A stretch of DNA of 64,000 nucleotides from an uncultured Granulosicoccaceae bacterium (lineage in GTDB: Bacteria > Pseudomonadota > Gammaproteobacteria > Granulosicoccales > Granulosicoccaceae): NCBI GenBank assembly GCA_938041955.1, contig CALISD010000082.1, positions 1 to 64,000 on the forward strand. Reading direction: 5' to 3'. The notes under the pieces were generated by a model. It had not been told where the DNA came from and searched no databases. It was given only the letters and a program-made list of their open reading frames with translations. Position numbers and translations under genes: made by a program. How positions within the stretch are numbered: the stretch's first letter is position 1; each line of letters opens with the position of its first letter. Below are positions 16,989 through 26,258 of the stretch, piece after piece.

Positions 16989-17663
16989 ATGGTAGATGTG
17001 TATGTCGACAGCGCCGTAAAGGACGTGCGCCACCTCTATGATTCCATCATCACCATGGATCTGAGCAACACTTCCATATTGCAATTCCTGAGACTTCAGT
17101 CAGAAACACTTGTGCAGGCGCACGCAAAGCAGGATAAAACAGTCATTTTCCAGCTAAGCTGTTGGTGTCATGACTTTAGAGGAAAACCGCCAAATGAAAT
17201 AATGACGCACGTACTCACCACTGATATGGCGAATCAAACCATCGCCAGCGAGTATGGATACGATAACTGGTCAGAAGTTGAATCACTTTCAGGCACAATG
17301 CATCATCTGGAATTCGAGACATGCGTTGATCACATGTTAAACGGGGAAATTGACCAGCTAACTCTGGCACTAGCCAACAATCCAGCACTCGCAATACAAC
17401 AATCTCAATACGGTCATCAATCAACTCTCTTACACTACCTGGCCGCCAACGGCGTCGAAACACATCGGCAAGTCACTCCCGCAAACGCGAGCCAACTTGC
17501 TCAATGCCTTATAGATCACGGCACTGACGTTAATGCACAGGCCAACATGTACGGCGGCAGCAAAGCCCTAGGTCTGTTACTCACCAGCGCGCATCCAAAG
17601 AATGCAGGTGTCGTGGATGAGGTCGCCATGGTTTTACGCCTTGCAGGTGCGGTTGAAAGTTAA
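16989..17663 (+). CDS. Ankyrin-repeat-like protein
   Basis: A 224-residue soluble protein. Its second half carries ankyrin-type helices: STLLHYLAANGVETHRQ, then QLAQCLIDHGTDVNAQANMYGG, with the TLLHY and GADVNA-like cores typical of the fold. The N-terminal 100 residues form an all-helical region with a DNWSEVESL motif. Such proteins bind other proteins, and no enzyme motif is visible. The ATG at 16989 is preceded by GAGGAAA, a good ribosome-binding site. It is convergent with the next small membrane protein gene. A second, shorter ankyrin protein lies at 26259. Confidence 0.7.
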   Translation: MVDVYVDSAVKDVRHLYDSIITMDLSNTSILQFLRLQSETLVQAHAKQDKTVIFQLSCWCHDFRGKPPNEIMTHVLTTDMANQTIASEYGYDNWSEVESLSGTMHHLEFETCVDHMLNGEIDQLTLALANNPALAIQQSQYGHQSTLLHYLAANGVETHRQVTPANASQLAQCLIDHGTDVNAQANMYGGSKALGLLLTSAHPKNAGVVDEVAMVLRLAGAVES

Positions 17664-17675
17664 TGTAGATCACTA

Positions 17676-18152
17676 TCAGTCACTGTGACTCGCACGCTTT
17701 GATCGAAAAAACTTATATAGGAAATACGAGGCAAATAGCGCCAGAAAAAACTCAACAACGCCCGTTATTTCATAAAACCACAAGTGAATATTGTCAGAGG
17801 GAAACAAAGAAGTAACGCGCGTCGACTCACCCTCCACTCTTACAAAGGCCAATATTTTTAGTAAGTGATCCCAGCCCCCATGATAAAAACCAGGCAACAG
17901 AATAGCCATGACTACAATGGTGAGAAAGCCCCACAACAAAACAACCTTCCTATAACGTATGTACCCTGCGACCATCAGCATCGCGAGCGGTATGAGTACA
18001 ACGCCCAGCCAAACAGCATGAATGGCACTCCTTTGCCCCAACCCCAAAGCCGCATGCAAATGATGCAGCGTGTCCGTCACCCCCAACAATAAATAGAAAA
18101 TTATGATCCATTTGAGATAAGTCAGATCTTGGTCAAATCTGGATTTTTGCAT
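17676..18152 (-). CDS. Small four-helix membrane protein of unknown function
   Basis: About 158 residues with four hydrophobic segments (IIIFYLLLGV, AVWLGVVLIPLAMLMVAGY, VLLWGFLTIVVMAILLPG, VVEFFLALFASYFLY). The loop after the third segment carries HGGWDHLLKILAF, with His and Asp residues that could bind a ligand. The C-terminus is basic, as expected for a cytoplasmic end. I do not recognise the family. The ATG at 18152 is preferred over the TTG four codons earlier. Confidence 0.6.
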   Translation of the reverse strand: MQKSRFDQDLTYLKWIIIFYLLLGVTDTLHHLHAALGLGQRSAIHAVWLGVVLIPLAMLMVAGYIRYRKVVLLWGFLTIVVMAILLPGFYHGGWDHLLKILAFVRVEGESTRVTSLFPSDNIHLWFYEITGVVEFFLALFASYFLYKFFRSKRASHSD

Positions 18153-18305
18153 TTCAATTCTCAAATAATATTTGGTTTACGCTGATGTCAAACGGCACTA
18201 CTGATGTCCGTCGATAAGCGCATGTTTCCACTAGACACCTGAACCTACCAACGCACGTGCTTAAACTTTATACAAGAAGTAACAACTCTCCCTACCAAGG
18301 CAAGC

Positions 18306-19055
18306 TCAAGCGCGCTCCAGAGACAAATCCAACGCCTCTGAAACATGAGCTGCAATAGTGTTCACAAACGTAATGCCTGCATGCTCGAATAGCGCCGAGT
18401 CAGCATAATCCGGGAAGGCCAATGGAAGCTCAGTACATGCCAGGCAAACAAAATCTGTCGCAGGGTTGCCAATGTGAGCCTCACTCATTTCAATTATTCT
18501 CTGTCGCGCCTTTGAAATAACCCCCTGATACAGATCAACATCAATGAGTTGCTCCAGTTCTGCGATCTCTTCATTGCCAAGTTGCGCAAGAGTTGACACT
18601 TGGTGCCTCTGCAATGCCTCAGGGTAGACGCTGCTACGCATCGTCATGGGCGTGCCTAATACCAGAGCGTTCTTGCCCCCGTTTTTCGCCACTGTGCTCG
18701 CTGTCGTCTCGAGTATACTCAACACTGGGAAGTCCAATCCCTTTACTATGCTATGCAGGCGCATATGCGGCGTGTTACTGGCAATCATTCCGAAATCGGC
18801 CCCCGCAGCTCTTAATCGAATGAAAGCATCTCTAAACAGGTTGTCGTAACCAACCCACGAGTCTTCATCGCCATCAGTACCTCGCGCCGACCGGGTCTCG
18901 TTGATATTCAACGACTCAATGACCATGGTCGGTGTTGCGTAAGGCGGTGGTTGGTCCAGTTGACGGAAATGTTCGTTCGCCTGTTTGCATATAAGACGAT
19001 AATAGTCTGCAGTGGATGGCCACGCCAAACCACCAATTATGCCTATCTTTTTCAC
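18306..19055 (-). CDS. Aspartate/glutamate racemase family protein
   Basis: The 249-residue length and the start MKKIGIIGGLAWPSTADYY fit the cofactor-independent Asp/Glu racemase family. The C-terminal catalytic cysteine is present in FVCLACTELPLAF. The N-terminal catalytic position, usually CNT, reads ASNTPH. A Ser there places it with YgeA-like members that keep only one catalytic Cys. It would interconvert or isomerise an amino acid in the cytoplasm; broad-specificity racemases of this group act on several amino acids. It stands alone on its strand, 127 bp from a GNAT gene. Confidence 0.82.
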   Translation of the reverse strand: MKKIGIIGGLAWPSTADYYRLICKQANEHFRQLDQPPPYATPTMVIESLNINETRSARGTDGDEDSWVGYDNLFRDAFIRLRAAGADFGMIASNTPHMRLHSIVKGLDFPVLSILETTASTVAKNGGKNALVLGTPMTMRSSVYPEALQRHQVSTLAQLGNEEIAELEQLIDVDLYQGVISKARQRIIEMSEAHIGNPATDFVCLACTELPLAFPDYADSALFEHAGITFVNTIAAHVSEALDLSLERA

Positions 19056-19182
19056 CAGGTATCCCTATGGCGCCAGCGGCCATGTCATCTGAATTATTTT
19101 CACCCAATTTACAGTGTTTTGACCCAATTGTATTTGAGCACGATTTCATACCTCATGGATACAAAAGGTGCACCCTGAATAG

Positions 19183-19653
19183 TCACAGCACTTTAGCCAT
19201 ATTAAAACCTGTTGTTGAAAACCCAATGGCTTCATATAACTTAACCGCGCGTTGGTTGTGATAAGCCACCCTGAGCTTGATATGAGCAATGCCCGCCGCT
19301 TTAAGGCGTTCTTCCAAAATCGTCATTGCCTGCTTCCCGTAGCCGGACCCTCGGTATTCAGCGGCGATATAGAAATCAAAGATAAACGTAGATTTATCGG
19401 CAACGTTCGGTAAATGCCATAAATAGCCAATAACACTCGTCCGACCCCTGACCTGCGTCTCGATACACAACAGGAAATGCTCACTTTGTTGCAGAGTCTC
19501 CGGAAAGCTGCGAGCAAGATCTCCCTTGGCGAGTTCAACGGCTTTTTCAATCGGGTAGCCATAGTTTCTTACTATCTCGTGGCTATAGTCATATACAAAG
19601 TATTCACAATAAGCCAGATACTCATCCTGGCGCATATCTCTTAACATCACCAT
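19183..19653 (-). CDS. GNAT family N-acetyltransferase
   Basis: A 156-residue single-domain GNAT. The acetyl-CoA binding motif A is visible as DFYIAAEYRGSGYGKQAMTILEERLKA (R-G-x-G-x-G/K loop). It is followed by LRVAYHNQRAVKLYEAIGFSTTGFNM, the typical motif B with the Asn and Tyr near the acetyl donor. The N-terminal helices set acceptor specificity, which cannot be predicted. It is cytoplasmic. No operon partner is evident; the next gene on the same strand is a cupin 89 bp further on. Confidence 0.88.
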   Translation of the reverse strand: MVMLRDMRQDEYLAYCEYFVYDYSHEIVRNYGYPIEKAVELAKGDLARSFPETLQQSEHFLLCIETQVRGRTSVIGYLWHLPNVADKSTFIFDFYIAAEYRGSGYGKQAMTILEERLKAAGIAHIKLRVAYHNQRAVKLYEAIGFSTTGFNMAKVL

Positions 19654-19741
19654 ATGCTTGGCCTTTATGTTTTATTCAACGCCATACATCGGGTGCAGCG
19701 AATAGCAGATTACATTCTATTGCTACTACAACGCTACAGAT

Positions 19742-20095
19742 TTAAGTCTCTGTGCTCAGGAAGTCGCCATCAATGATTAACAGATGCCCGCCAGCCTCTG
19801 TCACTGAGCGATGGGAACTCAACCCATCGGATACAATGTAGGACATACCCGGCAGCAAAACTGATATGGTTCCGTCCTGTAGTTCGTTTGTCACCTCACC
19901 TTGCAGACAATAAACAATATGCCCCAACTCACACCAGTGATCCGCTTTATAATTCTCTGAATACTCCACATACCTGACACGTAACCCTGCGAACTGCATT
20001 GTTCGCCAATGCGCGACTCCCGTTTCACCCAGGTGCTCTGTGCGTGGGATACGTTCCCAATCTATAGTCTGAAACGGAATGTTTGAAGTGGCCAT
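19742..20095 (-). CDS. DHCW-motif cupin protein
   Basis: A 117-residue cupin of the small family recognised by the block ADHWCELGHIVYCLQGE. Here His, Cys, Glu and His stand where metal ligands are found in other cupins. The LLPGMSYIVSDGLSSHRS segment forms the second cupin motif with another His. The function of the family is not established. It is predicted to be soluble and cytoplasmic. It follows the GNAT gene's strand but nothing ties the two together functionally. Confidence 0.85.
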   Translation of the reverse strand: MATSNIPFQTIDWERIPRTEHLGETGVAHWRTMQFAGLRVRYVEYSENYKADHWCELGHIVYCLQGEVTNELQDGTISVLLPGMSYIVSDGLSSHRSVTEAGGHLLIIDGDFLSTET

Positions 20096-20400
20096 TATTA
20101 TCCTATGTCAACATGAAAGAGCCTGCGCCTGACAGCGCTTCATCATTATACCAGCGCTCAAACAAGACAAGATCGAAGTCATTCGAACCGACTCTGTTGT
20201 GCCAGATGTGAGCCACTGGCTAACGTATCAGGTTTTCGGTGCGTGAATTCACTTTGCGGGCGCCAGCAGGGCTCTATCAGACTATTCTGCATTCCTTTTC
20301 GGTCATTTAGAAATCCCGTCAAACTCTGAAGACCAATACGTGTGACACAGGCCTCTCATCCCACTACAATTGCCGTCTCTCATCTTAAACAGCATAATCC
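20096..20400. other. 305-bp intergenic region between divergent genes
   Basis: It must contain the promoters of the DHCW cupin (leftward) and the HI0933-type flavoprotein (rightward). I see no ORF, repeat or strong hairpin. Confidence 0.3.
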
Positions 20401-21594
20401 TTGACTGATCATTATGATGCCATCGTACTAGGGGCTGGAGCTGCGGGTCTCATGACTGCCTGGCAGGCAGGCCTGCGAGGCAAACGAGTACGTGTGCTTG
20501 AGCGCAGTAACAAGGCTGGACGCAAGATCCTCATGTCAGGCGGTGGGCGCTGTAATTTCACCAACCTGCATGTCACTGACGACAACTTCGTCTGCAGTAA
20601 TCCGCACTTCGTCAAATCAGCGCTGAATAGATACACCGCGTGGGACTTTATCGGCAAAGTCATTGAGCATGAGGTGCCTTACCACGAGCGTAAACACGGT
20701 GAGTTATTCTGTGACAACAAGGCCAAAGATATCTTAAATATTCTGCTCGACGAATGCGCAAATGCAGGCGTCGAGATTTCAACCAAATCCGATATCAAAA
20801 ATATAAAAGCCACAGGTAATCATAAATATCAGGTATCCACCAATCAGGGCGACCTTACTTCAGATGCGGTTGTTGTCGCGACCGGCGGGTTGTCAATACC
20901 AAGTATGGGCACCACGCCGTTTGGATATGACATTGCAAAGCAATTTGGCATGGAAGTACTGCCTTTACGTGCCAGTCTCGTACCTTATACTTTTGATGGC
21001 AAATTAAAAGAAGTTTTCGCAAGACTTTCCGGCAATGCGATTGAAGCGGATATCTGCTTCGGCAACAAATGCTTTAGCGAAGCCCTGCTATTCACTCACC
21101 GGGGCTTAAGCGGTCCGGTTGTGCTACAGATATCTAACTACTGGGTACCCGGACAGTCGATTACTATCAACCTGCTACCAGATATGTCAGCAACAGACCT
21201 CCTCATAGATGCTAAACATCAAACGCCTAAAAGTGTGGTCAGAACCGTGCTGTACCACCATCTGCCAAAAAGCCTGGTGCTTGAACTTGAATCACTATGG
21301 TGGTTCGCACTAAAAGACAAACCACTGGCGGACTGCAGCAATGCCCAGCTGATCAAAATAGCCGACCATCTTAATGGATGGGAAATAGTCCCGGCAGGCA
21401 CCGAAGGTTATAAGACCGCTGAGGTCACGCTGGGTGGCGTGCACACAGATGGCCTGTCTTCCAAAACAATGGAATCAAAAACGCAGCCGGGCTTATATTT
21501 TGTAGGTGAGGTGGTTGACGTTACGGGGCATCTGGGCGGTTTCAATTTCCAATGGGCCTGGTCATCAGGGTTTGCCTGCGGGGAATCCATTTAA
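20401..21594 (+). CDS. HI0933/YhiN-family flavoprotein
   Basis: A 397-residue predicted FAD/NAD(P) oxidoreductase. It has the dinucleotide-binding start YDAIVLGAGAAGLMTAWQAG and the family hallmark KAGRKILMSGGGRCNFTN. A second hallmark, GLYFVGEVVDVTGHLGGFNFQWAWSSG, lies at the C-terminus. Family members are widespread and conserved, but their reaction is not known. It is cytoplasmic. The initiation codon appears to be TTG at 20401, since the dinucleotide fold begins almost immediately after it and no ATG lies nearby in frame. Confidence 0.9.
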   Translation: MTDHYDAIVLGAGAAGLMTAWQAGLRGKRVRVLERSNKAGRKILMSGGGRCNFTNLHVTDDNFVCSNPHFVKSALNRYTAWDFIGKVIEHEVPYHERKHGELFCDNKAKDILNILLDECANAGVEISTKSDIKNIKATGNHKYQVSTNQGDLTSDAVVVATGGLSIPSMGTTPFGYDIAKQFGMEVLPLRASLVPYTFDGKLKEVFARLSGNAIEADICFGNKCFSEALLFTHRGLSGPVVLQISNYWVPGQSITINLLPDMSATDLLIDAKHQTPKSVVRTVLYHHLPKSLVLELESLWWFALKDKPLADCSNAQLIKIADHLNGWEIVPAGTEGYKTAEVTLGGVHTDGLSSKTMESKTQPGLYFVGEVVDVTGHLGGFNFQWAWSSGFACGESI

Positions 21595-21829
21595 GGCTTT
21601 TGAAGCAATGACCTGAATCTTTCTGTGCAACTCTCAACTATATAAATCACCGCTCTGCCAGTGGGTTGTGCGGGAAGTTCAGTAATAACTTTTCACAACC
21701 ACAGCGTCAAAGCAAGGCGGAAAAATGCTGGCATAGCAGGCCTATATCTATTTTTTCTAACGTAGCTATGGCGGCTGTGGCTTCGATTAAGTGTCAGCGA
21801 AGTTTCCAAACAGCCCACGAGGTGGGTAG

Positions 21830-22666
21830 CTAGCTTAAAAAACAAGCACCACTCATGCTATCAGGCACTGGTACACCTAATCGACTTAATACCGTGGGAG
21901 CTATTTGTGTGATTGCCAATAACGTATCTTCTGCGGGCCCCCGCCCCTCACCAAAATAATACAACGCCGCATCCTGTTGGTCTGCACCACGCCCGCCGTG
22001 ATGGCCTCGATCAGATTGCCCGTGATCTGCGGTAACAATAATCTCATAGCCCTCGTCTCGCCATCGATTAATGAAAGGCGCTATCTGAGCGTCCAGCAGG
22101 AAGCAAGCATCGTCCATCTCTTCGCAGTCATGTTTAAAACGATGCCCCATACTGTCCAGCGTACAGGTGTGCAATATGCCATAATTAATATGATGGCGAT
22201 TGACAAGCATACTCAGGGTGGCAAATAAGTCGGCGTCACTAGGTGTCATCTGGTTTTTCATGCCATACCCGGTCATGGAATGAAATCGGCCATGATTGAT
22301 GCTCATACTGCCGGGCTCATCGTACTCGATGTCATTGATGGGATCGAACGGTGCTCTATTAAAAAACTCCGACCAAAACGAGTGCGTCACTGCGGCTGTA
22401 ATACCTCCCGCCTTTCTGGTTTCCGAAAATACATCCGGCAGTGAAATTTTAAATACATTGTCATTGCCGGTCGAACCATGAATCACCGGGTCTACCCCCG
22501 TATGAATTGAGGCATAGCACGATGCTGACGTAGACGGCAATGGCGCACGGATTCTCCACACCTGCGCCTCTTTCGAATCTACCCATGCTTCCAGATTGCC
22601 AAACAGGCTGCGCCAATTGCGCCATGGCACGCCATCAATGATCAACAGAAGTAATTTTTTCGTCAT
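21830..22666 (-). CDS. Alkaline-phosphatase-superfamily phosphodiesterase/pyrophosphatase
   Basis: The 278-residue protein has the metal-binding core of type I phosphodiesterases/nucleotide pyrophosphatases. LLLLIIDGVPWRNW provides the first Asp, PLPSTSASCYASIHTGVDP the Thr/Ser nucleophile region, TLDSMGHRF and VTADHGQSDRGHHGG the other zinc ligands. There is no signal peptide, so it is probably cytoplasmic, unlike many relatives. The substrate could be a nucleotide, a phospholipid headgroup or a phosphonate ester. I use the ATG at 22666; the track starts at a GTG six codons earlier. It stands alone. Confidence 0.82.
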   Translation of the reverse strand: MTKKLLLLIIDGVPWRNWRSLFGNLEAWVDSKEAQVWRIRAPLPSTSASCYASIHTGVDPVIHGSTGNDNVFKISLPDVFSETRKAGGITAAVTHSFWSEFFNRAPFDPINDIEYDEPGSMSINHGRFHSMTGYGMKNQMTPSDADLFATLSMLVNRHHINYGILHTCTLDSMGHRFKHDCEEMDDACFLLDAQIAPFINRWRDEGYEIIVTADHGQSDRGHHGGRGADQQDAALYYFGEGRGPAEDTLLAITQIAPTVLSRLGVPVPDSMSGACFLS

Positions 22667-22996
22667 CGTTTTAACTTGCGCCACTGGTATTAATGTCTGG
22701 TCTTGTCGAGAGCTTTCATTTTACCAGCTCAGCCTGTGTTTGCCATTCTGGCAGCTTTTGAAAACAATGCCTTTATAGAAGCCACTCATGAGGATTCCAG
22801 CCCGACTCTTCCAGGCAACGCTCGCATTTGTGCAACCTGCGACGAAACGCAAGTAACCGATGAGCGTGGATAACATACAGTTCTTGACAGGTTAAAGGGC
22901 TACAGATCATGGCTTCGTGGGTCGAGTTTGTACATGAACGCATTCACAACCGATTCAACCAGTATAAGTATATTCACCTCCCCCTTGAGACAGGCA
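22667..22996. other. 330-bp intergenic region with a doubtful small ORF
   Basis: One plus-strand frame from a TTG at 22703 to the TAA at 22871-22873 encodes 56 residues including CATCDET, with reasonable codon use. It has no convincing ribosome-binding site and no family I know, so I do not call it a gene. No hairpin terminator is evident. Confidence 0.25.
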
Positions 22997-24319
22997 TCAG
23001 TAGATAAGCGTGTTTATCACCCCAAGTGTGGATCCCTCCCCAAGCTGCAACACCGTTTGCTTAAGTTTCTCAGCTTTGACCTCACCCAATGGCTTGCCGG
23101 CAAACCGCATAAATTTCTGCTCCAGCACCTCCGCACTGAAAGGCATTTCGGGATCACCCGCAGCTTCTATTGTCCCGGATTCGAGTCGACTGCCGCCGTG
23201 GAGTTCGATAACCACATTGCTTTTTCGGCGTTGCGGGAAACATTGGTTGTATTCTTCTACTTCGACCAGCTCAATCATTTCACTCAGACGAAGCACAGCA
23301 GGATTTTTCAAACCGTCACCATCGATATGTTCCACACCAACATCACTGTGGACAATCGCAGCGGCGGTCGGGAATGGCAGACTATATTGCGCCTGCTCTG
23401 TTGTATCCGGTCTACGAACGGCCAAGCGCTTTGATTCGTGAAAAGTGCCAATTTCGATACGCTTTATCTGCTGATGTGAAAACGAATGCCTTTCTTTTAT
23501 CGCCATCACCCCTGCAATTGCCGGCTGCGCCCAACGACAGACCGGGTAGGCTTTCACATACTGTTCACCTATCATCCAGCGAGTTCCCAGGTCTGACCAC
23601 AAGTGCCTGACCTCGTCATCCTCAATGGTGATCGCCGGTGCGCCGGTAAAACCATCCTGAGCGAGCAATGCGGCAGAGCAACCTGCCATAGAACCCCAGC
23701 CAGAGCCGTCTTTCAGCATGGTCGGGTGGTCGATACAGCGCATCATCTGGCTTCGCGGCCCGTGGTATTCAGCGATACCAAGCGCCTCACGAGTCTGCGT
23801 ATGATCGAGCTTTAAGCTACGCGCACCAATCGCCGCAACTGCAAGCGCCACCCATGCTCCGGACGTGTGGTAGTCACAAGCGGTTGCATGCAAGGAGATT
23901 CCAGCCCGCGCGCCGATTTCATAACCGATAAGGATCCTGGTCAATAACTCCGCTTCGGTGGTATCTTTCACTGATTCGGAAAACGCCAGTGCTGCGGGCA
24001 GCACGCCGCAACCTATGTGGCCTTTAGTCGGTTTGTATCCATCATGCGCGTCTACCGAGTCAATCAACATACCACCTGCAAGTGCAGCTCCGGGAATGCT
24101 GCATTCGCGACCATCAAACAGCATCCGCACACCAGATTCACTTCCACTACCGAAATGCCTGACAGCATGGTTTCGTATGATCTTCGAAAGATCTGTTGCG
24201 GTACCGCTGGCAGCCACTCCGAGCAGATCTAACAATGCCATACGCGTGGCGATTTGCACGCCGTTGGGAATCTGTTCCCAATGCAAGTCATGAATGAAGT
24301 CATTAACTGTATGACCCAT
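22997..24319 (-). CDS. MmgE/PrpD family protein
   Basis: The 440-residue length and sequence fit the MmgE/PrpD family, which includes 2-methylcitrate dehydratase and aconitate decarboxylase. Recognisable segments are ALLDLLGVAASGTATDLS near the N-terminus, AGGMLIDSVDAHDGYKPTKGHIGCGVLPAALA carrying the conserved Asp-His pair, and YVKAYPVCRWAQPAIAG. Members act on small di- and tricarboxylates. No methylcitrate synthase or prpB lies nearby, so propionate catabolism is unlikely. It shares its strand with a TauD-type dioxygenase and a TauE-type transporter, 91 bp upstream, and may belong to their pathway. The ATG at 24319 is preferred over a GTG three codons earlier. Confidence 0.88.
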   Translation of the reverse strand: MGHTVNDFIHDLHWEQIPNGVQIATRMALLDLLGVAASGTATDLSKIIRNHAVRHFGSGSESGVRMLFDGRECSIPGAALAGGMLIDSVDAHDGYKPTKGHIGCGVLPAALAFSESVKDTTEAELLTRILIGYEIGARAGISLHATACDYHTSGAWVALAVAAIGARSLKLDHTQTREALGIAEYHGPRSQMMRCIDHPTMLKDGSGWGSMAGCSAALLAQDGFTGAPAITIEDDEVRHLWSDLGTRWMIGEQYVKAYPVCRWAQPAIAGVMAIKERHSFSHQQIKRIEIGTFHESKRLAVRRPDTTEQAQYSLPFPTAAAIVHSDVGVEHIDGDGLKNPAVLRLSEMIELVEVEEYNQCFPQRRKSNVVIELHGGSRLESGTIEAAGDPEMPFSAEVLEQKFMRFAGKPLGEVKAEKLKQTVLQLGEGSTLGVINTLIY

Positions 24320-24410
24320 GTGCTTCACTCTAAATTACTACAACAATAAATATCTTATCAGACAACCGCTATGAACAGCGGTAACCCGATAGACGCGATC
24401 GCGGAATAAC

Positions 24411-25385
24411 TTAATGGTTCCATACCCGTATCACGTGCCTGGAATGCTCGACCGGGGTGGCTTCTGTGTCCGCAAAAGATTTGCGTGCGTGTGCCACAGT
24501 CCAGTTGTTTACATACTGGAATTGGCCGGCACTCATTGCAAATTCAATTTTTGGCTGATTTAAAATAGCGTCGTTAAATGCCTGAAGCGCCTCCAGGTAC
24601 CGGGGTGTCAGTGTCGCGCCCTTTTTGCTGGTGCCGTTGTGAATGTAGCTCTCGTAATAACGGGTCAAAAACTCACCTCCACTGGCTTCGAATACCGGAT
24701 TCATCTCATAGGGGGTGTCTCCACTGGCATGCTCGCCCTGCCTGTCCCACGCCACTGCCTCAGTCAGCTCTTTTGCCAGTAACGGGTTGTTCAGCAACTC
24801 CTGGTAGGCACCGACTAACGACGTCACCAGACTACCACCCCCCTCTTTGGCGTTCCTCACGCAGTAAAGCCCGACATACTTAGCCGGTTTTCTATACCAT
24901 CCACCATCGGTATGAAACGGTTGCGCGTGATTAGTGATTGATTTACGCACTGTTGACGGATCTTTCGGGTTGGTGTTCTTCACATCGTATAATGTAACGC
25001 CAGCATGGTTCTGCTCCATAAGCTGCCCGACAAATAATGAAAACAAACCACACATCCGTCTGTTGTCGTATTCGTTGTAGTCTTCAGCTGGAAAACGGTC
25101 AATGATGGCCGCCCCCGGACCATGGTGATCAAGATATGCCGATAGTTCCCGTGCAAATTTACGGCAAGCGTCAAAACCCTCTGACACGGCAGCAACACTG
25201 ATCTCTTCAGCGCTTTTTGCCAGAGCTTTGCGTATCTCATCAATACATTTTCCCGGTAGTGACAATGTTATTTGCGGCGCTGATAATTCAGGGGTTTTCC
25301 AGAACCTGAGATGCGACTGAGGGATCAGATCTGCCAAGTCATCCAATGCAGTTTGTTTTCCACCGCTTCGAGATACTGTTTCCAT
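24411..25385 (-). CDS. TauD/TfdA-family dioxygenase
   Basis: A 324-residue Fe(II)/2-oxoglutarate dioxygenase. The facial-triad HxD appears in QPFHTDGGWY and the distal His in NNWTVAHARKSF. The final Arg segment, SRHVIRVW, is the usual 2-oxoglutarate anchor. The N-terminal 80 residues form a separate helical region (CIDEIRKALAKSAEE). Relatives oxidise taurine, gamma-butyrobetaine or other small acids. It lies 5 bp downstream of a TauE/SafE-type transporter gene and is surely cotranscribed with it. The pair suggests uptake or export plus oxidation of an organic acid, but there is no taurine-specific gene (tauABC) here. Confidence 0.87.
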   Translation of the reverse strand: METVSRSGGKQTALDDLADLIPQSHLRFWKTPELSAPQITLSLPGKCIDEIRKALAKSAEEISVAAVSEGFDACRKFARELSAYLDHHGPGAAIIDRFPAEDYNEYDNRRMCGLFSLFVGQLMEQNHAGVTLYDVKNTNPKDPSTVRKSITNHAQPFHTDGGWYRKPAKYVGLYCVRNAKEGGGSLVTSLVGAYQELLNNPLLAKELTEAVAWDRQGEHASGDTPYEMNPVFEASGGEFLTRYYESYIHNGTSKKGATLTPRYLEALQAFNDAILNQPKIEFAMSAGQFQYVNNWTVAHARKSFADTEATPVEHSRHVIRVWNH

Positions 25386-25390
25386 TTTAC

Positions 25391-26155
25391 TTACCTTGTT
25401 AGTAGTTTATAACCGCTGTATACAAGCAAAAGACTGATAAAATATTTAAAAGTGGAGGCAGACACACCTGTGTGTACTTTGCCCCCTATAAAAAGCCCGA
25501 GTGCAGCAGCTGGTAACCACCAGCAAAGGGTAATCAATTCAAATAGGGTAAAGAGGCCGATTGAAAAAAAACCAATAATTCGAATGGTACCGTCTATAAA
25601 AAAATAAGCAGCAAAGCTCGCCCTGATTTCGGATTTTTCAATCCCTCTGACAGACAGATACATCATGTAGAAGGGACCCCCTGTGCCAAAGGTAGTTCCC
25701 ACCAGCCCGCCAAAGAAACCGGCAGGTGCCGCCCAAAGCTTTGATCCGCGTAACACTGGCAAGGGCAGAATTTGATAAATCGCAAAGCAGATAATAAAGA
25801 TGGCCATGGCCGACGTGAGCACACTGACGTCCACTGACTTAAATAGAAACAGCGCAACCAAACACCCGGTAACAGTAAAACCCAATAGCGGGTATAGCTC
25901 CGGCCATCTAATTAATTCACGGTTTTTTAAACCCTGTGCGGCTGAGCCCAGGAAATCAAGCACAACAACCAATGGCACCACTGTGGTAAGCGGATGCATT
26001 AGCGTAAGAAGTGGTATTGCAATCAAGCCAGAGCCAAAACCTGAGATGCCTCGAACCAGGTAGGCTACAAACAACACAAGACCGGTGAATACCAATGTCT
26101 CTGCGTTATCAAACACTATGAAGTTTTTTATTGCGGTATCCCCGATAGACTGCAT
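25391..26155 (-). CDS. TauE/SafE-family membrane transporter
   Basis: The 254-residue protein has about eight membrane segments in two repeats. The GISGFGSGLIAIPLL block in segment one and GGLVGTTFGTGGPFYMMYL in the second repeat are diagnostic of the TauE/SafE (sulfite exporter) family. The family moves small anions across the inner membrane, including sulfite and organosulfonates. Its stop lies 5 bp before the start of the TauD-type dioxygenase, so the two form an operon, perhaps with the MmgE/PrpD gene as third member. The substrate is not certain. Confidence 0.88.
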   Translation of the reverse strand: MQSIGDTAIKNFIVFDNAETLVFTGLVLFVAYLVRGISGFGSGLIAIPLLTLMHPLTTVVPLVVVLDFLGSAAQGLKNRELIRWPELYPLLGFTVTGCLVALFLFKSVDVSVLTSAMAIFIICFAIYQILPLPVLRGSKLWAAPAGFFGGLVGTTFGTGGPFYMMYLSVRGIEKSEIRASFAAYFFIDGTIRIIGFFSIGLFTLFELITLCWWLPAAALGLFIGGKVHTGVSASTFKYFISLLLVYSGYKLLTR

Positions 26156-26258
26156 ATAGTTGTACAGCTACGGGAATACGCCCCCAACATTTATGTTACT
26201 ACTAAAGTAGCGGTTATAAAAGCACTGTACAATACGATATTTCAACAAACAATTTGCG

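Noticed and set aside
22703-22873. 56-residue ORF with a CATCDET motif
   Set aside because: No ribosome-binding site, TTG start and no similarity known to me; left as a possibility in the gap note.
22928-23441. Long plus-strand ORFs at 22.9-23.4 kb
   Set aside because: They are antisense to the MmgE/PrpD gene, which has clear homology.
24411-26155. Taurine utilisation operon
   Set aside because: TauD- and TauE-like families are present, but tauABC or other sulfonate genes are not, and both families have many other substrates.
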